17,681 nt of DNA from an uncultured Collinsella sp. (GCA_902491345.1 CABUHI010000033.1:1-17681), one strand, 5' to 3'. Positions 7,210-14,027 are shown, counted from the first letter of the stretch. A program made the numbers and translations. Notes: a model not told the origin generated them from the letters alone.

Positions 7210-8010
7210 ATGGATATCAAAGCATGCGCAGCTGGCTTTTGCTGTGCGGACGTGTATCAAAACATCGGCGTGTTCTATCCGACTGGCAACGGCATCGACT
7301 GGGGTATCCATCTGGCGCGAATGGGCGTATCGGTATCTGCGGTGTCGGTCGTCGGAAAGGACGAGTACGGAGACAAAATGCGCGAGGCGCTGGCTGCCGA
7401 GGGGTTCGACATCTCGCATCTTCGCGTGGAGGACGGCGATACCTCGGTGATGCTCATGGCGTTGAAGGACGGCGTCGACCGCGTGCATCTCGAAGCGATT
7501 GACGGTGTCATGGAAACGTACCGACCAAACGATGATGACCGGGCATTTATCCTGGAGCACGATGTCATCCATACCGACCTGTTTGGAAACTGCTTAGACC
7601 TGCTGCCCGAATGGCACGAGGCAGGCAAGACCGTCGTCATGGACTTTTCGGTGTTCAGTCAAGATCCCGAATACGCCTGTGAGAACCATTTTCCTTACGT
7701 GGACTATGCCTTTATGTCGTTTGAGGAGGATAGCGCGGAGCTGCGCGACTGGGTGCGCCATGTGCAGGAGCTGGGCCCGCGCGTGGCAGTCGCCACACTT
7801 GGCGAGAAGGGAAGCATCGCCTATGACGGTGAGCGCTTCTATGAATGTGGGATCGTGCCGGCCGAGAAGGTTGTCAATACCGTGGGCGCCGGCGACTCGT
7901 ATATCGCCGGATTCACCAAGGGTGTACTGGATGGGCTTGACGTGCCGGCGTGCATGCATGCCGGTGCCGAGCTTTCGTCCCGAGTCATTGGGTCGTTCGA
8001 ACCGTACTAG
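7210..8010 (+). CDS. PfkB-family carbohydrate kinase, FrlD-like (copy 2, diverged substrate motif)
   Basis: A 266-aa PfkB kinase. The ATG at 7210 is preceded by TGGAGAAG; an in-frame TTG five codons earlier lies on the T-run side of the hairpin and is less likely. It is clearly a paralogue of the preceding kinase: shared stretches include HEAGKTVVMDFSVFSQDPEY versus the FrlD-like FDFSD segment, SIAYDGERFYECG and the catalytic NTVGAGDSY (GAGD at 226-229, D229). The substrate-side GGNAVN motif is replaced by PTGNGIDWGIHLARMG, so it probably phosphorylates a different sugar. It could act on a later intermediate or on an alternative glycated substrate. It is closer to E. coli FrlD in length than copy 1. 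Confidence 0.86.
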   Translation: MDIKACAAGFCCADVYQNIGVFYPTGNGIDWGIHLARMGVSVSAVSVVGKDEYGDKMREALAAEGFDISHLRVEDGDTSVMLMALKDGVDRVHLEAIDGVMETYRPNDDDRAFILEHDVIHTDLFGNCLDLLPEWHEAGKTVVMDFSVFSQDPEYACENHFPYVDYAFMSFEEDSAELRDWVRHVQELGPRVAVATLGEKGSIAYDGERFYECGIVPAEKVVNTVGAGDSYIAGFTKGVLDGLDVPACMHAGAELSSRVIGSFEPY

Positions 8011-8037
8011 GAATAAAAGCCTGGAAAGGAGTGCAAG

Positions 8038-8898
8038 ATGGTAATCGATATGCTGGTCCAGCCCATGCTCTACGGCGAGATCTATACGCCAGGCGACGAG
8101 CCAGACGGCTTTGGTTTTTGGGAGCGTGAGTTTGGCATGGGGCACATGGGCCCCATGGACTGGGATGAGCTCGTGGCCGAGATGGATGTCTGCGATGTGC
8201 GGAAAAGCGTGCTCATGCCACTCGACGTGACCACGGCGTGCGGCGGGCACTTTGGCACCAACGACCAGGTTGCCGCGCTTGTTGCTGCGCACCCCGATCG
8301 CCTATGGGGATTTGCGAGCGTGGACCCGCAGGTGAGTGGCGCCGCCGATGAGCTGGAGCGTGCCTTTACCGAGCTGGGGGCCAAGGGACTCTGTCTGCAT
8401 CCGGCAAAGCAGGGCTTTGCGCCCGATGACGCCGTGGCCGAGCCGCTCTACAAGCTCTGTGAGCGCTACAACAAGCCGGTGGTTTTTCATGCCGGTATGT
8501 CATGGGAGCCGGGTGCGGAGCTTTCGCGAAGCCACCCGCTTGCGTTTGAGCACACCATCGCAACGCATCCGGATGTGCGCTTTAACCTGACGCACTTTGG
8601 ATGGCCCTGGGTGCGCGAAACCGTGGCGATGCTGCTCAAGTATCCCAATTGCTATACGGACGCCTCTATTACCTATATCGATTCGCCCGAAGAAATGATG
8701 CAGCGGCTCTTCACCGTCGATATGGGACCGCTGTGGTATGAGCGTGCCCTGTCTCATCAGGTGATGTTTGCCAGCAATACGCCACGCTTCCGCGCCTTCA
8801 AGCTCAAGCGGGCGCTTGATACTGTGCCCATGCGCGATGGGGCGCGGGAGAATCTGTATTCCGGCACGGCGCTGCGTTTTCTGAAAGGTGATGAGTGA
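8038..8898 (+). CDS. Amidohydrolase_2 family (TIM-barrel) protein lacking the N-terminal HxH
   Basis: A 286-aa protein whose ATG is preceded by AAAGGAG at good spacing, 27 nt after the kinase stop. The fold is recognisable: DRLWGFASVDPQ, then AKGLCLHPAKQGF, KPVVFHAGMSW (H151), FNLTHFGWPW (H186), and the C-terminal MFASNTPRF and ENLYSGTALRFL. In most family members the first strand ends in D-x-H-x-H and the last barrel strand carries GSDxP. Here the N-terminus is MVIDMLVQPMLYGE, with no histidines, and the Asp is Asn (N247). The usual metal site is therefore largely lost. Metal-independent lactonases exist in related amidohydrolase groups, so a lactonase, decarboxylase-like or non-metal hydrolase role is possible. 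Its place in the operon suggests a pathway step, but no reaction can be assigned. Confidence 0.8.
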   Translation: MVIDMLVQPMLYGEIYTPGDEPDGFGFWEREFGMGHMGPMDWDELVAEMDVCDVRKSVLMPLDVTTACGGHFGTNDQVAALVAAHPDRLWGFASVDPQVSGAADELERAFTELGAKGLCLHPAKQGFAPDDAVAEPLYKLCERYNKPVVFHAGMSWEPGAELSRSHPLAFEHTIATHPDVRFNLTHFGWPWVRETVAMLLKYPNCYTDASITYIDSPEEMMQRLFTVDMGPLWYERALSHQVMFASNTPRFRAFKLKRALDTVPMRDGARENLYSGTALRFLKGDE

Positions 8899-8899
8899 C

Positions 8900-9328
8900 A
8901 TGGTGACACTCGAGACATTGAGCTATCTATCGACGGCGCCCGACCAGTTCATCGACATCACAGAAGATGTGCATGCCGCTATCGAGCGTAGCGCGGTGAC
9001 CGATGGACTGGCAGCGATTATTTTGTCGCATACGACTTGCGGCATCGTGGTGAACGAGGGACTTCCGTGCGTGGAGACCGATCTCATGGAGACGCTCGAT
9101 CGCATTGCCCCGCTCGATGCCCCCTATGCTCATGCTCATTTCTTGCCGAGCTATGGCGCCACGGGCAATAACTCCTGTGGCCATATCAAGAGCATGATTT
9201 GCGGCAATAGCTGTTTCTTCCCCGTTCAAGACGGCCACATTGTATGCGGCGGGGCCCAGAACATCTACCTTGCGGAGTTCGATGGGCCTCAGAAGCGAAA
9301 AGTGTACGTTGAGGTGCTGGGCGAGTAG
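8900..9328 (+). CDS. YjbQ/UPF0047 family protein
   Basis: A 142-aa protein of normal family length. ATG 8900 is preferred because AAAGGTGA lies 7 nt upstream; an alternative ATG at 8891 overlaps the previous stop. Family motifs are clear: SHTTCGIVVNEG (H44, NEG 52-54), GHIKSMICGNS (H95) and PVQDGHIVCGGAQNIYLAEFDGP. Compared with E. coli YjbQ as I recall it, the GTWQG motif reads GGAQN, losing the Trp, and several Cys are present (C48, C93, C101, C105, C116). YjbQ proteins have weak thiamine-phosphate-synthase activity in vitro, but their physiological role is unsettled. Tight coupling to the amidohydrolase (1-nt gap) indicates a sugar- or amine-pathway function rather than thiamine synthesis; no thiamine genes are nearby. 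Confidence 0.88.
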   Translation: MVTLETLSYLSTAPDQFIDITEDVHAAIERSAVTDGLAAIILSHTTCGIVVNEGLPCVETDLMETLDRIAPLDAPYAHAHFLPSYGATGNNSCGHIKSMICGNSCFFPVQDGHIVCGGAQNIYLAEFDGPQKRKVYVEVLGE

Positions 9329-9369
9329 CAGTTGATGCCTGTGAGTCGGCGAGCTAAAGGAGATTGACC

Positions 9370-10179
9370 ATGTCGTTTATGGCTTCGATGTTTGGGACCG
9401 AGAAACCGGTAATTGGCATGCTGCATCTGCAGCCGCTGCCTGGCGATCCTCTGTATTATCCGGGCGGCAGCGTTTCGTGCGTGATCGATGCCGCCAAACG
9501 CGATCTCGAAGCGCTGCAGTCGGGTGGTGTGGACGGCATTCTGATCACCAATGAGCTATCGATGCCCTACGAGCAGCATGTGTCGGCAGTGACCCTTGCT
9601 GCCATGGGGCATGTCATCGGAGCTCTTGCCGCGGATTTCTCGACCCCTTGGGGTGCAGAGGCTATTTATGACGGCGATGCCACGATCGAGCTGTGCGCCG
9701 CCGTCGAGGCGCAGTTTACGCGTTGCAATTTCTGCGGTGCCTGGGCTGGCGATCTTGGCCTGATCAATCGTGACTTTGCGCACACCATGCGCCGCCGCGC
9801 TGCCCTGCGTCTGGATGACCTAAAGATGTTCCATTTCATCACAAGCGAGGGCGAGGTGTATCTTAACGACCGATCGACTCCCGATATTGCCGATTCGCTG
9901 GTATTCAACTGCCTGCCCGACGCTCTTGTTATTGGCGGGTCTGCTGCCGGGCGCGGCGCTTCGGGCGAACTTGCCGACGAGGTGCGCGCCCGTGTTGGCG
10001 ATGTGCCGGTGGTATGTGGAACGGGATGTCGCGAGAATACCGTTGCAGACGTGTTTTCGCATTATGATGGCGCGTTTGTCGGTACCTGCCTCAAGCGAGA
10101 CGGCAAGCTCGACGCCCCTGTCGAAACCGAACGGGTCGCGCGATTCATGGCTGCCGCCCGTGCCGCGAGAGGGGAGTGA
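9370..10179 (+). CDS. BtpA/SgcQ family TIM-barrel protein
   Basis: A 269-aa protein; ATG 9370 follows AAAGGAGA by about 6 nt. The family signature opens the protein: PVIGMLHLQPLPGDP (about 13-27), followed by SGGVDGILITNE. It closes with VVCGTGCRENTVADVFSHYDGAFVGTCLKRDGKLDAPVETERVARFM, which matches the GSG-N, adG-ivGtslK-dG, pVD-Rv-fm pattern of BtpA/SgcQ. The founding member BtpA affects photosystem I accumulation in cyanobacteria. SgcQ belongs to an uncharacterised E. coli sugar operon, and many relatives sit in carbohydrate operons beside kinases and isomerases, which suggests a phosphosugar enzyme such as an aldolase or isomerase. That activity is inference. It overlaps the expression unit of the FGGY kinase downstream (5-nt gap). 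Confidence 0.87.
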   Translation: MSFMASMFGTEKPVIGMLHLQPLPGDPLYYPGGSVSCVIDAAKRDLEALQSGGVDGILITNELSMPYEQHVSAVTLAAMGHVIGALAADFSTPWGAEAIYDGDATIELCAAVEAQFTRCNFCGAWAGDLGLINRDFAHTMRRRAALRLDDLKMFHFITSEGEVYLNDRSTPDIADSLVFNCLPDALVIGGSAAGRGASGELADEVRARVGDVPVVCGTGCRENTVADVFSHYDGAFVGTCLKRDGKLDAPVETERVARFMAAARAARGE

Positions 10180-10184
10180 GCGGC

Positions 10185-11702
10185 ATGCCGTACTATCTTG
10201 GCATCGACATCGGAACGAGTGCGTCCAAGGGTGTGTTAATTGATGCGGAGTGTCAAATTGTGGCGCAGGCATCTTGTCAACATGAGACCGAGAACCCTCA
10301 GGATGGTTGGTATCAGCACGATGCAGAAGCGATTTGGTGGGGTGATTTTTGCCGGCTGTCTCGCGAGCTTATCGAGCGTGCGGGCATCGAGGCGAGCCAG
10401 ATCCGCTGCGTAGGGTTGTCGGCTTTGGGCTGTGATTGCGTGCCGGTCGATGAAGATTGCCATGCCTTGGCTCCGGCAATTCTCTACGGGGTTGATGCTC
10501 GCTCGAAGCCGCAGATTGACGAGCTTCTCTCCGAATATGGTCCCGATCGCGCTCGCGAGCTCTTTGGACACGATCCGTGTTCGTCGGATATCGCCCCTAA
10601 GGTCCTTTGGTTTAAGGAAAATATGCCCGAGGTCCATGAGCGGGCGGCGAAGTTTCTTACGGCTTCGTCCTATCTATGCGCCAAGCTTACTGGCAGGTTT
10701 ACGATCGACCGTTATCTTGCCGAGGATTTCCTTCCCTTATACGATCGCGGGACGTGGCAGGTTAATGAGCGCGGGTGCGCGCGGTTCTGCCGTCCCGACC
10801 AGATGGCCGAAGTCATGGCGGCGACCGATATCGCCGGTGTAATCACGGATCGGGCGGCGGTTGAAACCGGTCTTGCGAGGGATACGCCGGTGCTTGTTGG
10901 AACAGGCGATTCGGGCGCCGAGGCGATTTCTACCGGAGTGTTCTGCCCCGGGGACATGATGGTGCAACTCGGGAGCACGGCCTACTTTATCTATTTGGCG
11001 GACCATATGGTCGATGACGCTCGTCTGTGGCCAGGGACATTCATCATCCCCGGAACTTACGGTATCTGCGCCGGCACCAATACAGCAGGTGCGTTGACGG
11101 CGTGGTTGCGACGCGAGTTGTACCGCGATGCCGTGGATGCCGAACGCTCCGGCGGCCCCGATGCCTATGAGGTCATGGCGCACGATGCCGGACAGGTAGG
11201 TCCTGGAGCAGATGGCCTGCTGTGTCTTCCATACTTTGCGGGCGAGCGCACCCCACTCAACGATCCCGAGGCGCGTGGCGTGTTCTTCGGTCTGACCGAA
11301 AGGCATACCCGGGGCCATATGGTCCGTGCGGCTTTGGAGGGGGTCGCCTATACGGTCGCAGCGCATGTTGATATCATCGAGCGAGATCATGGATTGCCTA
11401 TCGAGCACATCATGCTCGTGGGTGGCGGAACTAAGAATCCGGTATGGATGCAGACGATTGCCGATGTCTGCGGGCGCGCAGTTTCGGTTGCGAAGGTCAC
11501 GGTGGGCGCATGTTTTGGCGATGCTCTTATGGCGGCACTTGCTGGCGGCGCCTATTCATCATGGGGTGAGCTTGCCCGGGTTCTTGGGGTCGCGCAAACG
11601 ATCGAGCCTGATATGGACGCTCATGAGCTGTACGCATCGCGCCGCCGTATCTTTGATGAGCTATATGCGCGAAATTGCGACCTTATGCACGAATTGGTGT
11701 AG
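10185..11702 (+). CDS. FGGY-family carbohydrate kinase (xylulokinase-like)
   Basis: A 505-aa cytoplasmic kinase of standard xylulokinase length and the last gene of the operon. ATG 10185 has AGAGGGGAG 8 nt upstream. The N-terminal ATP-binding loop is GIDIGTSASKG (about 6-16). The catalytic base is D242 in VGTGDSGAEA. The second domain has LPYFAGERTPLNDPEARGVFFGL and the C-terminal adenosine-binding VGGGTKNPVWMQTIADVCGR. This order is typical of xylulokinase and related ketose kinases, which phosphorylate a free pentulose or hexulose at the terminal hydroxyl. It is the third sugar kinase in the operon, so it probably acts on a free sugar released by the upstream enzymes rather than on D-xylulose; no xylose isomerase is adjacent. 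The substrate is unproven. Confidence 0.9.
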   Translation: MPYYLGIDIGTSASKGVLIDAECQIVAQASCQHETENPQDGWYQHDAEAIWWGDFCRLSRELIERAGIEASQIRCVGLSALGCDCVPVDEDCHALAPAILYGVDARSKPQIDELLSEYGPDRARELFGHDPCSSDIAPKVLWFKENMPEVHERAAKFLTASSYLCAKLTGRFTIDRYLAEDFLPLYDRGTWQVNERGCARFCRPDQMAEVMAATDIAGVITDRAAVETGLARDTPVLVGTGDSGAEAISTGVFCPGDMMVQLGSTAYFIYLADHMVDDARLWPGTFIIPGTYGICAGTNTAGALTAWLRRELYRDAVDAERSGGPDAYEVMAHDAGQVGPGADGLLCLPYFAGERTPLNDPEARGVFFGLTERHTRGHMVRAALEGVAYTVAAHVDIIERDHGLPIEHIMLVGGGTKNPVWMQTIADVCGRAVSVAKVTVGACFGDALMAALAGGAYSSWGELARVLGVAQTIEPDMDAHELYASRRRIFDELYARNCDLMHELV

Positions 11703-11768
11703 CGCCGTCGAATTGCCCCACGCTCTTATGGGGGCTGCGTTGTGCGATTCGCATGCCCCTTGAGGGTC

Positions 11769-11998
11769 GTGGGCAAAAAATGCCAAATATGAGTACTGTC
11801 ACAAATTTAGTAGCAGCAAAATTTGGCTCTTGAGGTCCTAGTTGAGTGTCTGCGGACAACTTAAAGCCGTCTAATATGTCCCTGAGTATGCTAAAACGAC
11901 CTGATAATGAACAGTTGTACATTATCAGGTCGTTGTTTTGATACATAATAATGTGACCAGTTTTACAACAGTACTCATATTTGGCATTTTTTGCCCAC
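11769..11998. repeat. AT-rich 230-bp element bounded by 31-bp perfect inverted repeats
   Basis: Bases 11769-11799 (starting GTGGGCAAAAAATGCC) are the exact reverse complement of 11968-11998. The 168-bp interior is visibly AT-richer than the flanking genes and contains its own 15-bp hairpin. No credible gene lies in it. It fills the gap between the convergent kinase operon and tatD; its right end is 5 bp from the tatD stop codon. GGGTC occurs just outside both ends (11764-11768 and 12001-12005, the latter after a TG gap), which might be remnants of a target duplication. It could be a MITE-like or other dispersed extragenic element, or a very large bidirectional terminator. The perfect arm match over 31 bp argues for recent origin or active maintenance. 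Confidence 0.8.
11895..11939. terminator. Hairpin with T-rich tail, likely transcription terminator between convergent genes
   Basis: AACGACCTGATAATG (11895-11909) pairs perfectly with CATTATCAGGTCGTT (11920-11934) over a 10-nt loop, followed by GTTTT on the plus strand. On the minus strand the tail reads TTAGC, which is less convincing. It lies 193 nt past the FGGY kinase stop, inside the larger inverted-repeat element, and is the best visible terminator for the operon. Confidence 0.5.
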
Positions 11999-12003
11999 TG
12001 GGG

Positions 12004-12786
12004 TCAGCGGAAGTCGAAAATGGAGTGGGAATTTTCCAGGACGACCGACTTGACGCTCTCCTCGGGGCAGTTTTTAAGCGCAGCAATGACCTCGGATACT
12101 CTTATGAGTGAATCGACGAGCTGTCGCGCGGATGTTCCCGCGTCTGGTTCGGTCGGCGCATCGGTTTCGAGCAGCAAACGGTTGAGTGGAATCTGTCGCG
12201 CGTATTCGCGCCCACGTTTGGTCGCGAGCATGCGTTCATTCACGGAAAAGTAGCAGCCCGCAATGCGTGCGCGGACAAACTCATCTGAGGTGCCGCTAAA
12301 CCAGTGGAAGATAATGGTGGGGGAGTTGGGGACGTCCTTTAGAAGGTCGTTCGACTCCAAAGTGTCCAAAGTTGCTCCCGCCGCGCGAACGGCGTGAATG
12401 GATAGAACGCGTCCAGCGAGTGGGCACTGCGATAGCGTCTGACAAAGCCGTTTGAATGCCTGTGTCTGGACTCCCTCGGTGCCCGCAAAGCGTGATGAAA
12501 AGTCGAGTCCGATCTCGCCGATAAAGCGCTCTCGGCTAGTGAGCTCGCAAAGTAGGTCGACCTCGGCGGCTCCGCATCGGCCGTCGGCAATCCACCAGGG
12601 GTGGAGGCCCACCCCTGCAATGATATTGGGGCTACTGCTGGCGCGTTCGGATGCTGACGCGAAATCGCGTGGATCGACGCCGCAATCAAAGAGCTCCAGT
12701 CCCATCGCTGCGGCTTCGTGGGCAACGGTGTTCGGGCTGGCCATCAGGTCGAGGTGACAGTGAGCATCAAAGGACTGCAGCTCCAT
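12004..12786 (-). CDS. tatD: TatD-family metal-dependent hydrolase (DNase)
   Basis: A 260-aa TIM-barrel hydrolase of normal TatD length. All metal-site landmarks are present: FDAHCHLDLM (H9, H11), RFIGEIGLDFSS (Glu), VLSIHAVRAAG (His), IIFHWFSGT (His) and LLLETDAPTEPD (Asp). TatD proteins are cytoplasmic 3'-5' exonucleases on single-stranded or damaged nucleic acid; other YcfH/YjjV-type activities are possible in this family. The start lies 14 nt after tcdA on the same strand, so the two are probably co-transcribed. The ribosome binding site is weak (AAGG about 10 nt upstream). The gene converges on the FGGY kinase operon, separated by the 230-bp inverted-repeat element. Confidence 0.92.
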   Translation of the reverse strand: MELQSFDAHCHLDLMASPNTVAHEAAAMGLELFDCGVDPRDFASASERASSSPNIIAGVGLHPWWIADGRCGAAEVDLLCELTSRERFIGEIGLDFSSRFAGTEGVQTQAFKRLCQTLSQCPLAGRVLSIHAVRAAGATLDTLESNDLLKDVPNSPTIIFHWFSGTSDEFVRARIAGCYFSVNERMLATKRGREYARQIPLNRLLLETDAPTEPDAGTSARQLVDSLIRVSEVIAALKNCPEESVKSVVLENSHSIFDFR

Positions 12787-12800
12787 CGCGGTGTGCCTTG

Positions 12801-13598
12801 CTAGTCCAGGCGCTGGCCGTCGGCGCGAACGCGCTCGGTACCGCGTCCACTGATCTTGCGAATAACCTCGCCGGCAATCATCTGGCCCATGATGGGCGGC
12901 ATAAAGCTGGCGGTTCCGAGCTCGGTGCGCTCGTGGATGTTGGAGGGGTCACGGCGCTGGGTCTTGACCGACTCCTCGCAGCTAAACAGCACGTGCAGGC
13001 TTATGATGCCGCGTTTCTTGCACTCTTTGCGCATGATGCGGCTCATGGGGTCGCGTACCGTGTCAAAGATGTCGGCAAAACGCAGACATTCGGGATGCAG
13101 CTTGTTGCCGCCGCCCATGGAGCTCAGCAGGCGAATGCCGTGGTCCTGAGCATATTTGGCAACGGTGAGTTTGGCCGAGATCGTATCGATGGCGTCGATG
13201 ACGTAGTCGAGCTTGCCGCCCGTCTGCTCCAAAACGCTGGCGAAGAACTCGTCGATGTTATCGCTCAACAGGTATTCGGTGCGCTTGATGACGGTGGCAG
13301 CGGGATTGATGTCGTGGATCATGGCTTCCATAACGTCGACTTTGCGCTTGCCGATCGTGCTGTGAAATGCGATGGCCTGGCGGTTGATGTTGCTGGGCGC
13401 GATAACGTCCTTATCCAGAATCACGAAGTGTCCGATGCCGCCGCGGGCGAGTGCCTCGCAGCAATTAGAGCCCACGCCGCCACAGCCAAGCACCAGCACA
13501 GTGGCGTCAGCGAGCTTGTCGAGCGCCTCGCGGCCCATGATAATCTCGAGCTTGGTGTCGCGCGTCTCGACGGGAGCGGCGGCTGCGGTTTCGGTCAT
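12801..13598 (-). CDS. tcdA: tRNA threonylcarbamoyladenosine dehydratase (TcdA/CsdL, ThiF/E1-like)
   Basis: A 265-aa E1-like adenylating enzyme, the usual TcdA length. The nucleotide-binding glycine loop is VLVLGCGGVGSNCCEALAR (GCGGVGS about 38-44), followed by VILDKDVIAPSNINRQ, with the Asp and the N-x-NRQ that bind ATP, then IGKRKVDVM and DINPAATV. The C-terminal half has FDTVRDPMSRIMRKECKKRG and ASFMPPIMGQMIAGEVIRKI, characteristic of TcdA rather than MoeB or ThiF; no CxxC zinc pair is evident. The enzyme cyclises t6A37 to ct6A in ANN-decoding tRNAs. The start is supported by CGGAGGA about 6 nt upstream. It leads the tcdA-tatD unit on the minus strand. Confidence 0.92.
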   Translation of the reverse strand: MTETAAAAPVETRDTKLEIIMGREALDKLADATVLVLGCGGVGSNCCEALARGGIGHFVILDKDVIAPSNINRQAIAFHSTIGKRKVDVMEAMIHDINPAATVIKRTEYLLSDNIDEFFASVLEQTGGKLDYVIDAIDTISAKLTVAKYAQDHGIRLLSSMGGGNKLHPECLRFADIFDTVRDPMSRIMRKECKKRGIISLHVLFSCEESVKTQRRDPSNIHERTELGTASFMPPIMGQMIAGEVIRKISGRGTERVRADGQRLD

Positions 13599-13643
13599 AG
13601 ATATCCTCCGATGGGGAAGTAATTAACGTATTTGGCTATCGCC

Positions 13644-13649
13644 ATTATA
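13644..13649 (-). promoter_or_regulatory. Candidate -10 box for tcdA-tatD
   Basis: A perfect minus-strand TATAAT lies 45 nt upstream of the tcdA start codon. The hexamer 17 nt further upstream (TCAAAT) is a poor -35, so only the -10 is supported. Confidence 0.4.
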
Positions 13650-13686
13650 GGTATTATTCTGCCTCCATTTGAGGCCTTGGGGCATG

Positions 13687-13715
13687 TTGAAATGAAGCGG
13701 GGATTCGCATAAGAT
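13687..13715 (+). promoter_or_regulatory. Plus-strand promoter for a putative antisense RNA
   Basis: TTGAAA (13687-13692) and TAAGAT (13710-13715) are separated by exactly 17 bp, a near-consensus sigma-70 arrangement. No plus-strand coding sequence follows before the sdpR-like gene more than 340 nt away. Transcription would start near 13722 and run towards the small minus-strand ORF. Confidence 0.5.
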
Positions 13716-13721
13716 TGAAGC

Positions 13722-13814
13722 AGATGGCACCCGTGGCCGCGGGTTGGCCAACTCCGAAACACGTTTATGGCGTGAGAAGTGGCCGTCTTCGCATTACGCG
13801 GGGGCGGCTATTTC
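13722..13814 (+). ncRNA. Putative cis-antisense RNA opposing the small hydrophobic peptide mRNA
   Basis: This is the predicted product of the promoter at 13687-13715. It ends in a hairpin: GGCCGTC (13781-13787) pairs with GGGCGGCT (13803-13809, with wobble), continuing through TT-GG wobbles into CGC/GCG around the loop ATTAC, then TATTTC. The RNA would overlap the end of the 28-codon minus-strand ORF and its 3' untranslated region, as in txpA/ratA-type systems. The boundaries are predictions from promoter and hairpin positions, not observed ends. Confidence 0.4.
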
Positions 13815-13894
13815 ATTCGACCTCCAATGTGGATGCCGAGCTCCACAGCCGCGATTACAAGCAATAACAACGTCAGGACATCGTCAATACTCAT
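13808..13894 (-). CDS. Small hydrophobic peptide, candidate type I (holin-like) toxin
   Basis: A 28-codon ORF beginning MSIDDVLTLLLLVIAAVELG and ending in a basic tail (GGRMK). It has a short charged N-terminus, a single hydrophobic segment of about 14-16 residues and then Gly/basic residues, the layout of TxpA/BsrG/holin-like type I toxins. A strong AGAAGGAGA ribosome binding site lies 7 nt upstream of the ATG. An upstream ATG at 13901-13899 is in another frame and stops after five codons. A possible -10 (TACAAT, plus-strand 13947-13952) lies about 55 nt upstream. The long structured 3' region and a convergent plus-strand promoter fit a toxin with cis-antisense RNA. It would insert in the membrane. 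A non-toxic small membrane peptide is the alternative. Confidence 0.5.
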   Translation of the reverse strand: MSIDDVLTLLLLVIAAVELGIHIGGRMK

Positions 13895-13989
13895 AGTCCA
13901 TCTCCTTCTCTGGTAGAGGGGAGCTGGCCCATCTGCTTCTAAGGGTATTGTAACTAAAAGCGAACGAGTGTTCTATGGCTATTGCTGAA

Positions 13990-14027
13990 TTAGATAATTA
14001 GACAAACATCTAAATAACGAGTATAGT
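13990..14027 (+). promoter_or_regulatory. Promoter and operator of the sdpRI-like operon
   Basis: TAGACA (13999-14004) and TATAGT (14022-14027) are spaced by 17 bp, and each matches the consensus at five of six positions. An inverted repeat, TTAGAT (13990-13995) with ATCTAA (14008-14013), straddles the -35 and spacer. This is the expected place for an autorepressing ArsR/SdpR-type dimer to block RNA polymerase. Confidence 0.65.

Noticed and set aside
11715..11732. GCCCCA/TGGGGGC hairpin shortly after the FGGY kinase stop as its terminator
   Set aside because: The stem has a bulge and no T-run follows; the hairpin at 11895-11934 is a better candidate.
11683..11946. 87-codon minus-strand frame across the inverted-repeat element
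   Set aside because: It crosses element and flanking sequence, has no evident ribosome binding site and overlaps the end of the FGGY kinase; treated as chance.
11764..12005. GGGTC on both sides of the 230-bp element as a target-site duplication
   Set aside because: The right copy is separated from the arm by TG and the motif is short in a GC-rich background; kept only as a remark, not as a feature.
12651..13622. 323-codon open frame on the plus strand across tcdA
   Set aside because: No domain is recognisable, and the minus-strand frame encodes an intact TcdA with ribosome binding site.
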